A DNA stretch of 64,000 nucleotides from Candidatus Accumulibacter similis (GTDB taxonomy: Bacteria; Pseudomonadota; Gammaproteobacteria; Burkholderiales; Rhodocyclaceae), in assembly GCA_013347225.1 (NCBI GenBank), contig CP054595.1, positions 1,426,001 through 1,490,000 on the forward strand, written 5' to 3'. The notes beneath the pieces are model-generated. The model was not told the DNA's origin, did not search any database, and saw only the letters and a list, made by a program, of their open reading frames with translations. Position 1 is the first letter of the stretch. Every line of letters starts with the position of its first letter. The position numbers and the translations under genes were made by a program. This document shows, piece by piece, positions 48,842 to 58,778 of this stretch.

Positions 48842-50103
48842 CGGGTGTCCTCGGCGGCGATCACCGCCAGCAGGCGCTCGCGCGCAGCCGCCAGCGCGTC
48901 GGCCAGCGCTGCGGGGGAATCCAGAGCCCAGCCGCCGTCGCCGCCGCGCAGATCGGGCGGGATCTTCTGGGCGAGATCGGCGAGCACGCCTGCGGCGAGC
49001 GACTGCAGGGCCGCCGGATCGCCGGCCAGCGAGTCGAGCGAGCGGATCAGCATGCCGATCGGATCGTCGCGCCGGGCCAGCCGCTCGAGGTCGAGCGGTG
49101 CCGTCACCCGGACGCGGACCTTCTCGAGCCAGGCCTGGCCGGCGGAGGCCTCGCCAACCGAGGCGGCGAGCTGCGCCCGCAGCGCTTCGCCGTCGGTGAC
49201 GAGTTGCCGATGCAGCGGCCCGCGCCCGACCAGCGTCAGGCGAATCGCCAGCAGCCGCCCCTCCGACGCTGCCTGCAGCTGGCGCACGGTGGCCTGCACG
49301 GCGGCGTGCAGGTCGTCCGCACAGCCGAGTCCGGCGATGTCGATGGCGAGTTGATGCCAGCGCGCGACGTCGGTGGCGACGAACTCGACCGAACGGATGC
49401 CGAGAGCCGGCTCGCCCTCGACGACCATGCAGCCCTTGGCGCCGGTCTCGCGCGCGTGCCGTCCCTGCGTGTTGCCGGGAAAGACGATCCACGGCGCTTC
49501 GCGGACGATCTCGCGCTGGTGGACGTGGCCGAGGGCCCAGTAATCGTAGCCCTTGTCGGCCAGGCGCTGGGCCGTCGTTGGCGCGTACGGCTGGTGTCCC
49601 TCACGGCCCGACAGCGCGGTGTGCAGCAGGCCGATGTTGAGCAGCCCGTTGCGCGGTGCGGGGTAGCCGCTGGCAAGGTCGCTGCTCACCGCCTCGCTGG
49701 CAAAGCTCTGGCCGTGGATTGCCACGCCGAGGTCCTCGAGCACCTGCGTCGCCGGGTTGCTGGCGGGAAAACTGCAGACGTTCTGCGGCAGCGGTACCGA
49801 CCGCGTCAGCTTGCTGAGCGCATCGTGGTTGCCGTAACAGAGGAAGACGCGGATGTCGGCCGTTGCCAGGCGACGCAACTGCGCGGCGAAGTGCAGGCCG
49901 GTGTTGAAATCGGGCCAGTCGCCGTCGAAGATGTCGCCGGCGATCAGCACGCAGTGGGCGGTGCGCTCGATGGCGAGGTCGACGACGTTGGCGAAGGCGC
50001 GGCGGGTGGCGTCGCGCATCTCTGCGGCCGGCGCCCCGTCGTAGAGTTCGAGGCCGCGCAGCGGGCTGTCGAGATGGATGTCGGCGCAGTGGATGAAGCG
50101 CAT
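48838..50103 (-). CDS. YhaO-like DNA repair exonuclease (SbcD/Mre11 family)
   Basis: 421 residues from ATG 50103. Calcineurin-like phosphoesterase: FIHCADIHLDSPL, AGDIFDG, CYGNHD, LLHTAL and ALGHVHQ metal-binding motifs. The C-terminal part binds the ATPase partner. Its stop overlaps the YhaN-like start (ATGA). Together a predicted Mre11-Rad50-like nuclease. Confidence 0.93.
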   Translation of the reverse strand: MRFIHCADIHLDSPLRGLELYDGAPAAEMRDATRRAFANVVDLAIERTAHCVLIAGDIFDGDWPDFNTGLHFAAQLRRLATADIRVFLCYGNHDALSKLTRSVPLPQNVCSFPASNPATQVLEDLGVAIHGQSFASEAVSSDLASGYPAPRNGLLNIGLLHTALSGREGHQPYAPTTAQRLADKGYDYWALGHVHQREIVREAPWIVFPGNTQGRHARETGAKGCMVVEGEPALGIRSVEFVATDVARWHQLAIDIAGLGCADDLHAAVQATVRQLQAASEGRLLAIRLTLVGRGPLHRQLVTDGEALRAQLAASVGEASAGQAWLEKVRVRVTAPLDLERLARRDDPIGMLIRSLDSLAGDPAALQSLAAGVLADLAQKIPPDLRGGDGGWALDSPAALADALAAARERLLAVIAAEDTR

Positions 50104-50185
50104 GCGGGTTTCAGTCGCCGGGCTGGCGTGCTGCACCGTTCATCTGCTGCCCGCCGCTGCCGGCAAGAACGGGTTCACGGGGCGC

Positions 50186-51451
50186 TCAGCGGACGCGCCG
50201 GACGACGGCGCCGAGCTGCCCGAGCTTCTCCTCGATCCGTTCATAGCCGCGGTCGAGGTGGTAGATGCGGTCGATCAGCGTCTCTCCATCCGCCACCAGC
50301 CCGGCAATGACCAGGCTGGCCGACGCGCGCAGGTCGGTCGCCATGACCGTCGCTCCCTGCAACTTCGCGACGCCGGTGACCATCGCGTTGCTGGCGTCGA
50401 TCCTGATGTCGGCACCCAGCCGGATCAGTTCGACGGCGTGCATGAAGCGATTCTCGAAGATCGTCTCGCGGATCACCGCGGTACCCTCGGCGATGCAGTT
50501 GACGGCCATGAACTGTGCCTGCATGTCGGTCGGGAATGCCGGGTAGGGCGAGGTGCGGACGCTGACCGCCTTCAGCCGCCGCGGCGCCACGAGGCGGATC
50601 GCCTCGCGCTCGGCGACGATCTCGCAGCCGGCGTCGAGGAGCTTGTCGACGACGACGTCGAGGTAGGCGGCCGAAGTGTGGGTCAGCCGGACGCTGCCGC
50701 CGGTCGCCGCTGCCGCACAGAGGTAGGTGCCGGTTTCGATGCGGTCGGCCATCACCGTGTGCGATGCGCCATGCAGGCGCTCGACGCCGTAGACGCGGAT
50801 ACGGTCGCTGCCGGCGCCGGAGATGCGCGCGCCCATCGACACGAGGCAGTCGGCGAGATCGATCACCTCCGGTTCGCGGGCGGCATTCTCGATCGTCGTC
50901 TCGCCGTCGGCGAGGACTGCCGCCATCATCAGGTTCTCGGTGCCGGTGACGGTGACCATGTCGGTGACGACGCGGGTTCCCTGCAGCCGCCGCCCACCGC
51001 CGGCGATGCGGGCATGGATGTAGCCGTGCTCGACCTGGATCTCGGCGCCCATCGCCTGCAGGCCGCGGATGTGCTGCTCGACCGGTCGCGCGCCGATCGC
51101 ACAGCCGCCCGGCAGCGACACCCGCGCCTCGCCGTGGCGCGCCAGCAGTGGACCGAGGACGAGGATCGACGCCCGCATGGTCTTGACCATGTCGTAGGGC
51201 GCGAGCGGATTGTCTAGGTTGCGACTGTCGAGAACGACTTCACCGGCACCCGCGCGCGTGACCGTCACGCCCATCTGCTCGATCAGCCGCAGCATCGTCG
51301 CCACGTCCCGCAGTTGCGGCACGTTGCCGAGGTGCAGCGGGTCGGCGCTGAGCAGGCTGGCGCAGAGGATCGGCAGGGCCGCGTTCTTGGCGCCGGAAAT
51401 GGCGATCTCGCCGGACAGCCGCCTGCCCCCTTCGATCAGCAGCTTATCCAC
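50186..51451 (-). CDS. murA: UDP-N-acetylglucosamine 1-carboxyvinyltransferase
   Basis: 421 residues. Catalytic Cys117 in [15 protein letters not shown] (fosfomycin target), [11 protein letters not shown] near the N-terminus, and [15 protein letters not shown]. First committed step of peptidoglycan synthesis. Start overlaps the bolA-family stop. In many betaproteobacteria hisG follows murA; here the DNA-repair pair does. Confidence 0.98.
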   Translation of the reverse strand: MDKLLIEGGRRLSGEIAISGAKNAALPILCASLLSADPLHLGNVPQLRDVATMLRLIEQMGVTVTRAGAGEVVLDSRNLDNPLAPYDMVKTMRASILVLGPLLARHGEARVSLPGGCAIGARPVEQHIRGLQAMGAEIQVEHGYIHARIAGGGRRLQGTRVVTDMVTVTGTENLMMAAVLADGETTIENAAREPEVIDLADCLVSMGARISGAGSDRIRVYGVERLHGASHTVMADRIETGTYLCAAAATGGSVRLTHTSAAYLDVVVDKLLDAGCEIVAEREAIRLVAPRRLKAVSVRTSPYPAFPTDMQAQFMAVNCIAEGTAVIRETIFENRFMHAVELIRLGADIRIDASNAMVTGVAKLQGATVMATDLRASASLVIAGLVADGETLIDRIYHLDRGYERIEEKLGQLGAVVRRVR

Positions 51452-51692
51452 GGGCGAGCTTCCTCCACTCCTCCGGCGTTTGCGTCTTCATCGACAGCGC
51501 GTGCAGCTCGCCGCTGTCGAAATGCTGCTGCAGGAGCTGATTGACGAGTTGCTGGCGCTGTACCCGGTTCCTGCCGACAAAGCGCTCGCTGACGATCAGT
51601 GCCTCGAAGTGGTGGCCATCGCCGCTGACCTGCAGGTGTTCGCAGGGCAAGCCGCCGGCGATCAGCTGGTGGACTCGTTCAGGGTGCATCAT
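51444..51692 (-). CDS. ibaG: BolA-family protein (IbaG-like)
   Basis: 82 residues. BolA/IbaG fold: [41 protein letters not shown], with the conserved GDGHHFEA and FxGxxxVxRxxxV pattern. Binds a [2Fe-2S] cluster with monothiol glutaredoxins and is linked to acid stress. Between the ABC permease and murA, as usual. Confidence 0.95.
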   Translation of the reverse strand: MMHPERVHQLIAGGLPCEHLQVSGDGHHFEALIVSERFVGRNRVQRQQLVNQLLQQHFDSGELHALSMKTQTPEEWRKLARG

Positions 51693-51695
51693 GAC

Positions 51696-52448
51696 TCAGG
51701 ATCTCAGTTTGTAGCCGCTTCGGAGCAGCAGCAGCGTTGCCGCCGATACCAGTGCGAAACTCGTGCCGACGACCGCCAGGCTGATTTCCGGCGCCACGTC
51801 CGACACGCCGAAGAAGCCGTAACGAAAACCGTCGATCATATAGAAGACCGGATTGAAATGCGATACCTGTTGCCAGAAGTCGGGGAGTGAATGGATCGAG
51901 TAGAAGACGCCGGAGAGCATCGTCAGCGGCATGATGAGGAAGTTCTGGAAGCCGGCGAGCTGGTCGAACTTGTCGGCCCAGATGCCGGCGATCATCCCGA
52001 GCGCGCCCATGATCGCGCCGCCCAGGAGAACGAAGGCGAGAATCCAGAGCGGTGCCTCGACCGCCGGCATGGCAAACCAGATCGTCACCAGCAGGACGCC
52101 GCAGCCGACCATCAGGCCGCGCAGCATGGCGGCGACGACATAGGCGAGAAAGAACTCGCCGTAGGAGATCGGTGGCAGCAGGACGAAGACGACGCTGCCG
52201 GTCACCTTCGACTGGATCAGGCTCGACGAACTGTTGGCAAAGGCATTCTGCAGAGCGGACATCATCACCAGGCCGGGGATCAGGAAGGCGGTATAGGGAA
52301 CGCCATGCACCTGCACGTGCGCTTCCAGCACGTGCGCGAAGATCAGCAGGTAGAGCAGCGCCGTCAACACCGGTGCGGCGATGGTCTGGAAGCTGACCTT
52401 CCAGAAACGCAGCACTTCCTTGTAGAGCAGGGTGCGAAAGCCGGTCAT
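51696..52448 (-). CDS. ABC-2 type transporter permease, YadH-like
   Basis: 250 residues, six predicted helices, ABC2_membrane fold (FRTLLYKEVLRFWKVSFQTIAAPVLTALLYLLIFAHVL, GLVMMSALQNAFANSSSSL, and the C-terminal PLTMLSGVFYSI). Start overlaps the ATPase stop (ATGA). Exports an unknown substrate with the adjacent ATPase. Confidence 0.92.
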   Translation of the reverse strand: MTGFRTLLYKEVLRFWKVSFQTIAAPVLTALLYLLIFAHVLEAHVQVHGVPYTAFLIPGLVMMSALQNAFANSSSSLIQSKVTGSVVFVLLPPISYGEFFLAYVVAAMLRGLMVGCGVLLVTIWFAMPAVEAPLWILAFVLLGGAIMGALGMIAGIWADKFDQLAGFQNFLIMPLTMLSGVFYSIHSLPDFWQQVSHFNPVFYMIDGFRYGFFGVSDVAPEISLAVVGTSFALVSAATLLLLRSGYKLRS

Positions 52449-53368
52449 CGGTCGACGCTCCGGCCGCCGGCGGCATCGTGCATGACGCCGAGGAAGACAT
52501 CCTCGAGATCGGTCTGCGTCAGACGCAGGTCCTCGATGACGCAACCCGCCTGCCGCAGCTCCGCCAGCAGCGGCTCGATCTCGCGCGCACCGGCGAGATG
52601 GAAGGTGCAGCCGTCGTCGGCGATCGTTGCCCTGGTTGCCAGGTGTCGTGGCAGCACGGCCGGCGGCGCCAGGCGCAGATGTACCGTTTGGCCGGCAAAG
52701 CGTGCCAGCAGGTTGGACGTCGAATCGAGCGCCACCACGCGACCCTGCTTGAGCATCGCGATGCGGCCGCAGAGCGACTCGGCCTCTTCCAGATAGTGCG
52801 TCGTCAGGATGACCGTGTGGCCGTCGCGATTGAGGCGGCGGACGAATTGCCAGAGACCCTGCCGCAGCGCGACGTCCACGCCGGCAGTCGGCTCGTCGAG
52901 AACGATCACCGGCGGCTTGTGCACCAGCGCCTGGGCGACCAGCACGCGCCGCTTCATGCCGCCGGAAAGCCGCCGCATGTTGGTATCGGCCTTGGCACCG
53001 AGATCGAGGTTGGCGAGGACCTCGTCGATCCAGTCGTCGTTGTTGCGGATGCCGAAGTAGCCCGACTGGATGCGCAGCGTCTCGCGCACCGAAAAGAAGG
53101 GGTCGAAGACCAGTTCCTGCGGCACCACACCGAGCAGCCGGCGGGCGGCCCGATAGTCCCGGACGACGTCGTGTCCGAGCACCGTCAGGCTGCCGGCATC
53201 CGCCCGGCTGAGACCGGCCAGGCAGGAAATCAGTGTCGTCTTGCCGGCACCGTTCGGTCCCAGCAGGCCGAAGAACTCGCCCTCGTCGATCTGCAGCGAA
53301 ACGCCGGCGAGTGCCTGCAGCGAGGCGAAGCGCTTTTCGACACGATCAATGGCAACCGCAACGCCCAT
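52445..53368 (-). CDS. ABC transporter ATP-binding protein, YadG-like
   Basis: 307 residues. Walker A GPNGAGKTT at 37-45, signature RRLSGGMKRRVLVAQAL, Walker B VIVLDEPTAGVD, and a C-terminal DUF4162-like extension. Partner of the permease that follows. Lies in the mla-murA block, a conserved neighbourhood. Confidence 0.94.
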   Translation of the reverse strand: MGVAVAIDRVEKRFASLQALAGVSLQIDEGEFFGLLGPNGAGKTTLISCLAGLSRADAGSLTVLGHDVVRDYRAARRLLGVVPQELVFDPFFSVRETLRIQSGYFGIRNNDDWIDEVLANLDLGAKADTNMRRLSGGMKRRVLVAQALVHKPPVIVLDEPTAGVDVALRQGLWQFVRRLNRDGHTVILTTHYLEEAESLCGRIAMLKQGRVVALDSTSNLLARFAGQTVHLRLAPPAVLPRHLATRATIADDGCTFHLAGAREIEPLLAELRQAGCVIEDLRLTQTDLEDVFLGVMHDAAGGRSVDR

Positions 53369-53392
53369 GGCTGTGCGAAGCAGCGGGCCCGG

Positions 53393-53686
53393 TCAGGCCA
53401 GCGGCAGGAGTTCGGCGACTCCGTAGAGCGATGCCAGGCTGATCAAGCTTGCCGGCGGGTTGCTGATGCGCAGCTTGAGATTCCGTTCGCCGGCAGTGCG
53501 CAGCCAGGCGAGGATCAGGCTGACCGCCGACGAGTCGACCTCGCTGACCTCGGAGAGATCGAGCACGGTGAGCGATGCCGCCTCCCGGGCGCGCAGGCAG
53601 CTCCGCCCGGCATCCAGCAGCGTGCGCGCGTTGGCGATCACCATCGGCGCGCTGACACGCAGCCCGCCGTCCGTACCGGCAATCAT
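53393..53686 (-). CDS. mlaB: STAS-domain protein MlaB-like
   Basis: 97 residues, STAS fold (LTVLDLSEVSEVDSSAVSLILAWLRTAGERNLKLRISNPPASLISLASLYGVAELL). In the Mla phospholipid transporter MlaB binds and stimulates MlaF. Start overlaps the mlaC stop. Confidence 0.88.
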   Translation of the reverse strand: MIAGTDGGLRVSAPMVIANARTLLDAGRSCLRAREAASLTVLDLSEVSEVDSSAVSLILAWLRTAGERNLKLRISNPPASLISLASLYGVAELLPLA

Positions 53687-54297
53687 GACTTGCCGGCCTG
53701 GAGTTCCCGGTTGCGCTTGGCGAGCATCGCGATTAGGCCATCGATGCCGTTGCTGCGGACCTCCTGGCTGAAGGTGTCGCGGTAGTTGGTCACCAGGCTG
53801 ACACCAGCCACCCGCACGTCGTACACCTGCCAGGAGTCGCCCTGCTTCGCCAGTTCGTAGTCGAGCTGGACGGGCTGACTGCCGGGCTGCACGACCTCGG
53901 TGCGGACGACGACGCTGCTGTCGTCGGGTTGCAGCTTGGTCGGCTTGTAGACGATCTTCTGGTCCTTGTACGAGGTCAGCGCGTTGGCGTAGGTGCGCAC
54001 GAGCAGCGTCTTGAACTCCTCGGCGAGGCGCGTCTTCTGTTCCGCGGTCGCCTTGTTCCAGTCGCGTCCGACAGCCAGTGCCGTCATGCGCTGGAAGTTG
54101 AAGTACGGCAGGACCTTCGTCTCGACCAGGTCGATCGCCTTGCGGGTGTTGCCGCTGCGAATCTCCTTGTCCTGGCGGACGACGGTCAGGACGTCGTCGG
54201 TGACCTTGCGCACGAGGGCATCGGGGGCGCTTTCCTGCGCCAGCGCGGGCGTCAGGCTGCAGAACAGGGCGAACAGCAGTGAACAGGCAAACTTCAT
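53683..54297 (-). CDS. mlaC: periplasmic phospholipid-binding protein MlaC
   Basis: 204 residues from ATG 54297, the third of three consecutive ATGs, best spaced from GGAAG. Signal peptide to about AQE; Tol-Tol/MlaC domain with FNFQRMTALAVGRDWNKATAEQKTRLAEEFKTLLVRTYA. Ferries phospholipid between MlaA and MlaFEDB. Confidence 0.93.
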   Translation of the reverse strand: MKFACSLLFALFCSLTPALAQESAPDALVRKVTDDVLTVVRQDKEIRSGNTRKAIDLVETKVLPYFNFQRMTALAVGRDWNKATAEQKTRLAEEFKTLLVRTYANALTSYKDQKIVYKPTKLQPDDSSVVVRTEVVQPGSQPVQLDYELAKQGDSWQVYDVRVAGVSLVTNYRDTFSQEVRSNGIDGLIAMLAKRNRELQAGKS

Positions 54298-54361
54298 CAT
54301 CATCTTCCAGGCAGGTACAGGCTGCCGCCGCGGGCTGGGCTGCAGCAGTTCGGGTCAGCGC

Positions 54362-55084
54362 CTAGCGCGCCGGTTCGTCGACGATCACCTCGTGTGGCTG
54401 CGCGCCATCGAAAATCTCGCTGCGGCGGTGCTGCAGGTAGGCGTTCCGGATGTACTCATACCTGTCGAAGGCGGCTTCCTCGACCACCTTGTCCGACGGC
54501 AGCAGGCTGGCGCGCAGGTTGATGTAGCGGGTTGCCACCAGGCTGTTGCGCAGCGCCATGTCGTCTATCCGCCAGACGGGATCGACGTAGACGTCCACCA
54601 TCCAGCCGAAGGTGTCGCGAGTCGTGCGCGGTCCGATGATCGGCCAGTAGAAGAACGGGCCGTCGGCGACACCCCACTTGCCGAGAGTCTGGCCGAAATC
54701 CTCCGAGTGCTTGGTGAGGCCCATCTCGCCGGCGATGTCGAAAGCGCCGCCGATCCCCAGCGTGCTGTTGATCAGCACGCGACCGACATCGGAAGCGGCG
54801 TCCTGACCCTTGCCCTGCAGCAGATTGTTGACGGCCGTCCAGGCATCCCAGATGTTGCCGAAGAAGTTGCCGATGACGACTTTCAGGGGCAGTGGCGCCG
54901 CCGCGTCGTAGCCCTGGGCGACCGGCTTGATGACGACGTCGAGCCCCTCGTTGACGGCAAACATCGCGCGGTTGAAGCCCTCGAAGGGATCCTTCGGATT
55001 GTTGGCCGTCGTCGCACAGCCGCCGAGTGCGAACAGCGCGGCGCAAGTCAGGCACCAGATGCGGGTCGAACGCTGCGTTTTCAT
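54362..55084 (-). CDS. mlaA: outer-membrane lipoprotein MlaA (VacJ)
   Basis: 240 residues. Lipoprotein signal with lipobox LGGC at 20-23, then NPKDPFEGFNRAMFAVNEGLD and VNNLLQGKGQDAASDVGRVLINSTLGIGGAFDIA. Removes mislocalised phospholipid from the outer leaflet. Between mlaD and mlaC, an order seen in betaproteobacteria. Confidence 0.96.
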   Translation of the reverse strand: MKTQRSTRIWCLTCAALFALGGCATTANNPKDPFEGFNRAMFAVNEGLDVVIKPVAQGYDAAAPLPLKVVIGNFFGNIWDAWTAVNNLLQGKGQDAASDVGRVLINSTLGIGGAFDIAGEMGLTKHSEDFGQTLGKWGVADGPFFYWPIIGPRTTRDTFGWMVDVYVDPVWRIDDMALRNSLVATRYINLRASLLPSDKVVEEAAFDRYEYIRNAYLQHRRSEIFDGAQPHEVIVDEPAR

Positions 55085-55099
55085 TGCCTTGCTTCCCTT

Positions 55100-55570
55100 C
55101 TATTTTTCGCTTTGTCCTTCGGACGCCTTGTTGAACATGAACTGACTGATCAGCTTCTCCAGCACCACGGCCGACTGCGTCTTGGCGATCGCCTCACCCG
55201 CCTTCAGCATCACCTCGTCACCCCCCGGGTCGAGGCCGATGTACTGCTCGCCGAGCAGTCCGGCGGTCAGGATCAGCGCAAAGGTGTCCTTCGGAAAGCG
55301 GTAGCGCCCGTCAACGTTGATGGTCACGACGGCTTCGTAGGACTCGGGGTCGAAACGAATCTCGGCCACCCGCCCTACGACGACGCCGGCGCTCTTCACG
55401 GGCGCACGCACCTTCAGCCCCCCGATGTTAACAAAATTGGCGCGCAGCGGGTACGTCTCGGCAAAGTTTGCCGCCGACAGGTTGCCGACCTTGAGGGCGA
55501 GGAACAGCACCGCAGCCATCCCCAGGACAACGAAAACACCGACCCAGAGGTCGAGCAACTTGCGACTCAT
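55100..55570 (-). CDS. mlaD: MlaD, MCE-domain phospholipid transporter subunit
   Basis: 156 residues from ATG 55570; GGAGG 4 bases upstream. One N-terminal helix (LLDLWVGVFVVLGMAAVLFLALKV) and an MCE domain (VRAPVKSAGVVVGRVAEI, GLLGEQYIGLDPGG). Forms the hexameric periplasmic ring of the transporter. Confidence 0.95.
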   Translation of the reverse strand: MSRKLLDLWVGVFVVLGMAAVLFLALKVGNLSAANFAETYPLRANFVNIGGLKVRAPVKSAGVVVGRVAEIRFDPESYEAVVTINVDGRYRFPKDTFALILTAGLLGEQYIGLDPGGDEVMLKAGEAIAKTQSAVVLEKLISQFMFNKASEGQSEK

Positions 55571-56382
55571 CAAGCCTCCCGGAACATGAACGAGGTCAAT
55601 ACGAAGTCGAGCGCCAGGATCGCCAGCGCCGACTTGACGACGGTGCCCTTGATCGAACTCGAGACGCCTTCGGCGGTGGGCAGTGCGTCGTAGCCCTCGA
55701 AGACGGCGATCAACGACACCGCGATGCCGAAGACGAAACTCTTGACGATGCCGCTCCAGACGTCGTAGCGGAAGTCGACCGACGCCTGCATCTGCGACCA
55801 GAAGGCTCCTTCGTCGACACCGATGAAGACGACGCCGATCAGGTAGCCGCCGAGGATGCCGGTGGCCGAGAAGAGCGCCGCCAGCAGCGGCATCGAGATG
55901 ACGCCGCCCCAGAAGCGGGGCGCGACGACGCGGGCGATCGGATCGACCGCCATCATGTCCATTGCGGTGAGCTGCTCGGTCGCCTTCATCAGGCCGATCT
56001 CGGCGGTGATCGACGAACCGGCGCGCGAAGCGAAGAGCAGCGCCGCCACCACCGGCCCGAGTTCGCGCACCAGCGACAGGGCAACGAGAACGCCCAGCGC
56101 CTCGGCCGACCCGTAGCGCTGCAACGTCTCGTAACCCTGCATTCCCAGCACCATGCCGATGAACAGCCCGGAGACTAGGATGATCAGCAGCGACTGGAAA
56201 CCGGCGAAATAGATCTCGCGAATCGTCAGGTGCAGGCGCCTGAACGACTGTCCCGAGCCGAGCAGGATCATCAGGAAGAAGCGGGTCGCGAAGCCCAGCC
56301 GCAGCAGCCCGTCGGTCACGCGATGGCCGATGCTGCCGAACATGGTGGCGATCCTGTCCGTCGCCCGACTACCGTCCGCCAT
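55570..56382 (-). CDS. mlaE: MlaE, phospholipid ABC transporter permease
   Basis: 270 residues. Start ATG 56382 chosen for GGGGAGG at 7 bases; overlaps the mlaF stop by 14 bases. MlaE/YrbE permease with SLVRELGPVVAALLFASRAGSSITAEIGLMKATEQLTAMDMMAVDPI. Six hydrophobic segments. Confidence 0.95.
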   Translation of the reverse strand: MADGSRATDRIATMFGSIGHRVTDGLLRLGFATRFFLMILLGSGQSFRRLHLTIREIYFAGFQSLLIILVSGLFIGMVLGMQGYETLQRYGSAEALGVLVALSLVRELGPVVAALLFASRAGSSITAEIGLMKATEQLTAMDMMAVDPIARVVAPRFWGGVISMPLLAALFSATGILGGYLIGVVFIGVDEGAFWSQMQASVDFRYDVWSGIVKSFVFGIAVSLIAVFEGYDALPTAEGVSSSIKGTVVKSALAILALDFVLTSFMFREA

Positions 56383-57187
56383 GCGCCTGCCTCCCCAGCA
56401 GTTCCTGCGCCAGCGGCGGCGCCGGATAATGGAAGGGCACCGGTCCGTCGGCCTCGGCGAAGACGAACTGATGGACGAAGGGATGCTGCGAGGCACGGAT
56501 CTCGTCCGGCGTGCCGAGGGCGACCACCTTGCCGTCGGACATGAAGTAGATGTAATCGACGATCAGCAGCGATTCCTGGATATCGTGCGTGACCATGATC
56601 GTCGTCGCACCCAGTGCGTCGTTGAGCCGGCGGATCAACTGGCCGATGATGCCGAGCGAAATCGGGTCGAGACCGGCAAAAGGCTCGTCGTACATGATCA
56701 GCATCGGATCGAGGGCAATCGCCCGTGCCAGGGCAACCCGTCGCGCCATGCCGCCGGAAAGCTCGGCAGGCATCAGCCCGTGCGCGCCGCGCAGGCCGAC
56801 GGCGTTGAGCTTCATCAGCACCATGTCGCGGATCAGTTCTTCCGGCAGGTCGGTGTGCTCGCGCATCTGGTACGCGACATTGTCAAAGACCGAGATGTCG
56901 GTGAACAGCGCGCCGAACTGGAAGAGCATGCCCATCCGCCGCCGCAGTGCGTACAGTTCCTCGTCGTCGAGATGCGGCACCGATTGTCCGTCGACCAGCA
57001 CCTCGCCGCGGCTCGGCCGGAGCTGGCCGCCGATCAGCCGCAGCAGCGTCGTCTTGCCGCAACCGGAGCCGCCCATGATGGCGACGACCTTGCCGCGCGG
57101 GATCTGCAGGCTGATGCCGTCGAGGATCGGGCGATCCTCGTAGGCAAAATCAAGACTGCTGATTTCGACGAGATTCTCGGCAGACAC
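56369..57187 (-). CDS. mlaF: MlaF, phospholipid ABC transporter ATPase
   Basis: 272 residues from GTG 57187. Walker A GGSGCGKTT at 39-47, ELSGGMARRVALARAIALDP, and Walker B LIMYDEPFAGLDP. First gene of the leftward mlaFEDACB operon, which continues through the ABC exporter, ibaG and murA. Confidence 0.96.
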   Translation of the reverse strand: MSAENLVEISSLDFAYEDRPILDGISLQIPRGKVVAIMGGSGCGKTTLLRLIGGQLRPSRGEVLVDGQSVPHLDDEELYALRRRMGMLFQFGALFTDISVFDNVAYQMREHTDLPEELIRDMVLMKLNAVGLRGAHGLMPAELSGGMARRVALARAIALDPMLIMYDEPFAGLDPISLGIIGQLIRRLNDALGATTIMVTHDIQESLLIVDYIYFMSDGKVVALGTPDEIRASQHPFVHQFVFAEADGPVPFHYPAPPLAQELLGRQAHGGR

Positions 57188-57217
57188 GCGACCATCCAGG
57201 AGAAAAAACGAGCGCGA

Positions 57218-57223
57218 ATTATA
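57218..57223 (-). promoter_or_regulatory. candidate -10 (TATAAT) of the mla operon
   Basis: TATAAT on the minus strand 31 bases before the mlaF GTG. A good -35 is not seen at the ideal distance. Confidence 0.4.
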
Positions 57224-57254
57224 CCTGACGCTTCATCGCCTTACCGTGAATTAC

Positions 57255-57282
57255 TTGACGTTAATATAATTGTGGAATAATG
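57255..57282 (+). promoter_or_regulatory. candidate promoter of the response regulator-msh gene cluster
   Basis: TTGACG at 57255-57260 with an AT-rich spacer; possible -10 elements are TATAAT at 57265-57270 (needing another -35) or AATAAT/TAATGA near 57276-57283. The boundary is uncertain, but this is the only AT-rich island upstream of the ATG at 57321. Confidence 0.35.
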
Positions 57283-57320
57283 ACGCGACCGCCATCAGTC
57301 CCCGCGACGACACGCCTTCC

Positions 57321-58778
57321 ATGCTCAGCCACCCCGCAACCGCATCGCCCGAGAAGCCGCTGCTGCTCATCGTCGATGACGACCCGCTGATCTGCGACAC
57401 CCTGAGCTTCTCGCTGAGCAAGGCGTTCGAGGTCGTCACCAGCCACTCGCGCCCGCATGCACTGCAGCTTCTGCGGCAGTTGCGGCGGTCGCCGGAACTG
57501 GCGCTGGTCGACCTCGGCCTGCCGCCGGTGCCGCATCGCCCGGATGAGGGATTTGCGCTGATTGGCGATCTCCTCAAGCTGGCACCGGCCATCCGCATCG
57601 TCGTCCTTTCGGGACAGAGCGACGACGGCAACGCTCGCCACGCGCGCACGCTCGGAGCCGCCGACTTCGTCGCCAAGCCGTGCAATCCCGGCGACCTGCA
57701 GCAGGTGCTCGAGGGCGCGCTGGCCTTGCGCGCCCTCGACGAACGGCAGCGGGAGGCGGTTTCGCCGCTGATCGGCAGCAGCCCGGCGATGCAGAAGCTG
57801 CGGCTGCAACTCCGGCAGTACGCCGACCTGCCGTTTCCGGTGCTGATCGAGGGCGAATCGGGCAGCGGCAAGGAAATCATCGCCTCGCGCTGCCTGCACC
57901 TCGATACCCAGCGGCGTTACCGCCCCTTCCTCGCGCTCAATTGTGCCGCGATCTCGCCCAGCCTGGTCGAGGCGACGCTCTTCGGCTATGCCCGTGGCGC
58001 CTTCACCGGCGCGTCGTCGAGCCGCGCCGGTTACTTCGACGATGCCGCCGATGGCACGCTGTTTCTCGACGAGATCGGCGAATTGGCGCTCGACCTGCAG
58101 GCGAAGCTGTTGCGCGTCCTCGAGAACGGCGAGTACCAGCGGATCGGCGAGACGCAGCGGCGCGTCAGCCGGGCGCGCATCGTCGCCGCCACCAACCGCG
58201 ACCTGCGCAAGGAGGTCAAGGCCGGCCGCTTCCGCGCCGACCTCTACCATCGCCTGTCGGTCTGCTCGATCTTCGCCCCGCCGTTGCGCGAGATGGGTGA
58301 CGACAAGCTGCTCCTGCTCGAGCACTTCCGCCAGCACTACGCCGCGCAGACGCAGCAGCTCCCCTTTGCCCTGGCGCCGGAGGCGGCAAGCCTGTGGGGC
58401 GACTACCCCTTTCCGGGCAACGTGCGCGAGTTGCGCAATGTCGTCATCCGCCTGGCCACCCGGTATCCCGGACAGATCGTCGATGCGGCGGCGCTCGAGG
58501 CGGAACTCGATCTGCCGGACGACTCGCCGGCCGGTGGCGATGTCCTGCCGGCACCCCTCGACTCGGGTACCAGCGACGCCATCGTCGCCGCTGCGACGCA
58601 GCGTCTGCGGCAGCGCGAACCCTTCTGTCTCGATCGCCTGCTCGACGCCACCGAGCGCGGCTACATCGAAGCGGCGCTGAAGCTGGCGCACGGCAACGTC
58701 AGCCAGGCGGCACGTCTGCTCGGAGTGCACCGGACGACGCTCTACAACCGCATGGCAGCGACGGCGCGCGAGACATGA
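57321..58778 (+). CDS. sigma-54-dependent response regulator (NtrC family, PrsR-like receiver)
   Basis: 485 residues. Receiver domain with acidic pocket DDD at 19-21, phospho-Asp64 in [10 protein letters not shown] and Lys119; sigma-54 AAA domain with Walker A GESGSGKE at about 178-185, intact GAFTGA loop (226-231) and Walker [13 protein letters not shown]-terminal Fis-type HTH ([20 protein letters not shown]). The VDLGLPP...P..GFALI receiver pattern recalls PrsR, regulator of PEP-CTERM/EPS loci. No histidine kinase is adjacent. Stop overlaps the next gene, so it probably controls or co-transcribes with the msh-like genes. Confidence 0.92.
   Translation: MLSHPATASPEKPLLLIVDDDPLICDTLSFSLSKAFEVVTSHSRPHALQLLRQLRRSPELALVDLGLPPVPHRPDEGFALIGDLLKLAPAIRIVVLSGQSDDGNARHARTLGAADFVAKPCNPGDLQQVLEGALALRALDERQREAVSPLIGSSPAMQKLRLQLRQYADLPFPVLIEGESGSGKEIIASRCLHLDTQRRYRPFLALNCAAISPSLVEATLFGYARGAFTGASSSRAGYFDDAADGTLFLDEIGELALDLQAKLLRVLENGEYQRIGETQRRVSRARIVAATNRDLRKEVKAGRFRADLYHRLSVCSIFAPPLREMGDDKLLLLEHFRQHYAAQTQQLPFALAPEAASLWGDYPFPGNVRELRNVVIRLATRYPGQIVDAAALEAELDLPDDSPAGGDVLPAPLDSGTSDAIVAAATQRLRQREPFCLDRLLDATERGYIEAALKLAHGNVSQAARLLGVHRTTLYNRMAATARET

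Noticed and set aside
47519..49354. 611-residue plus-strand frame opposite the YhaN/YhaO genes
   Set aside because: Antisense shadow in high-GC DNA; the minus-strand frames contain intact Walker and phosphoesterase motifs.
45332..49492. 1386-residue frame joining the YhaN-like ATPase to upstream sequence
   Set aside because: Upstream part overlaps the nuclease gene in another frame; ATG 48841 begins the conserved ATPase N-terminus.
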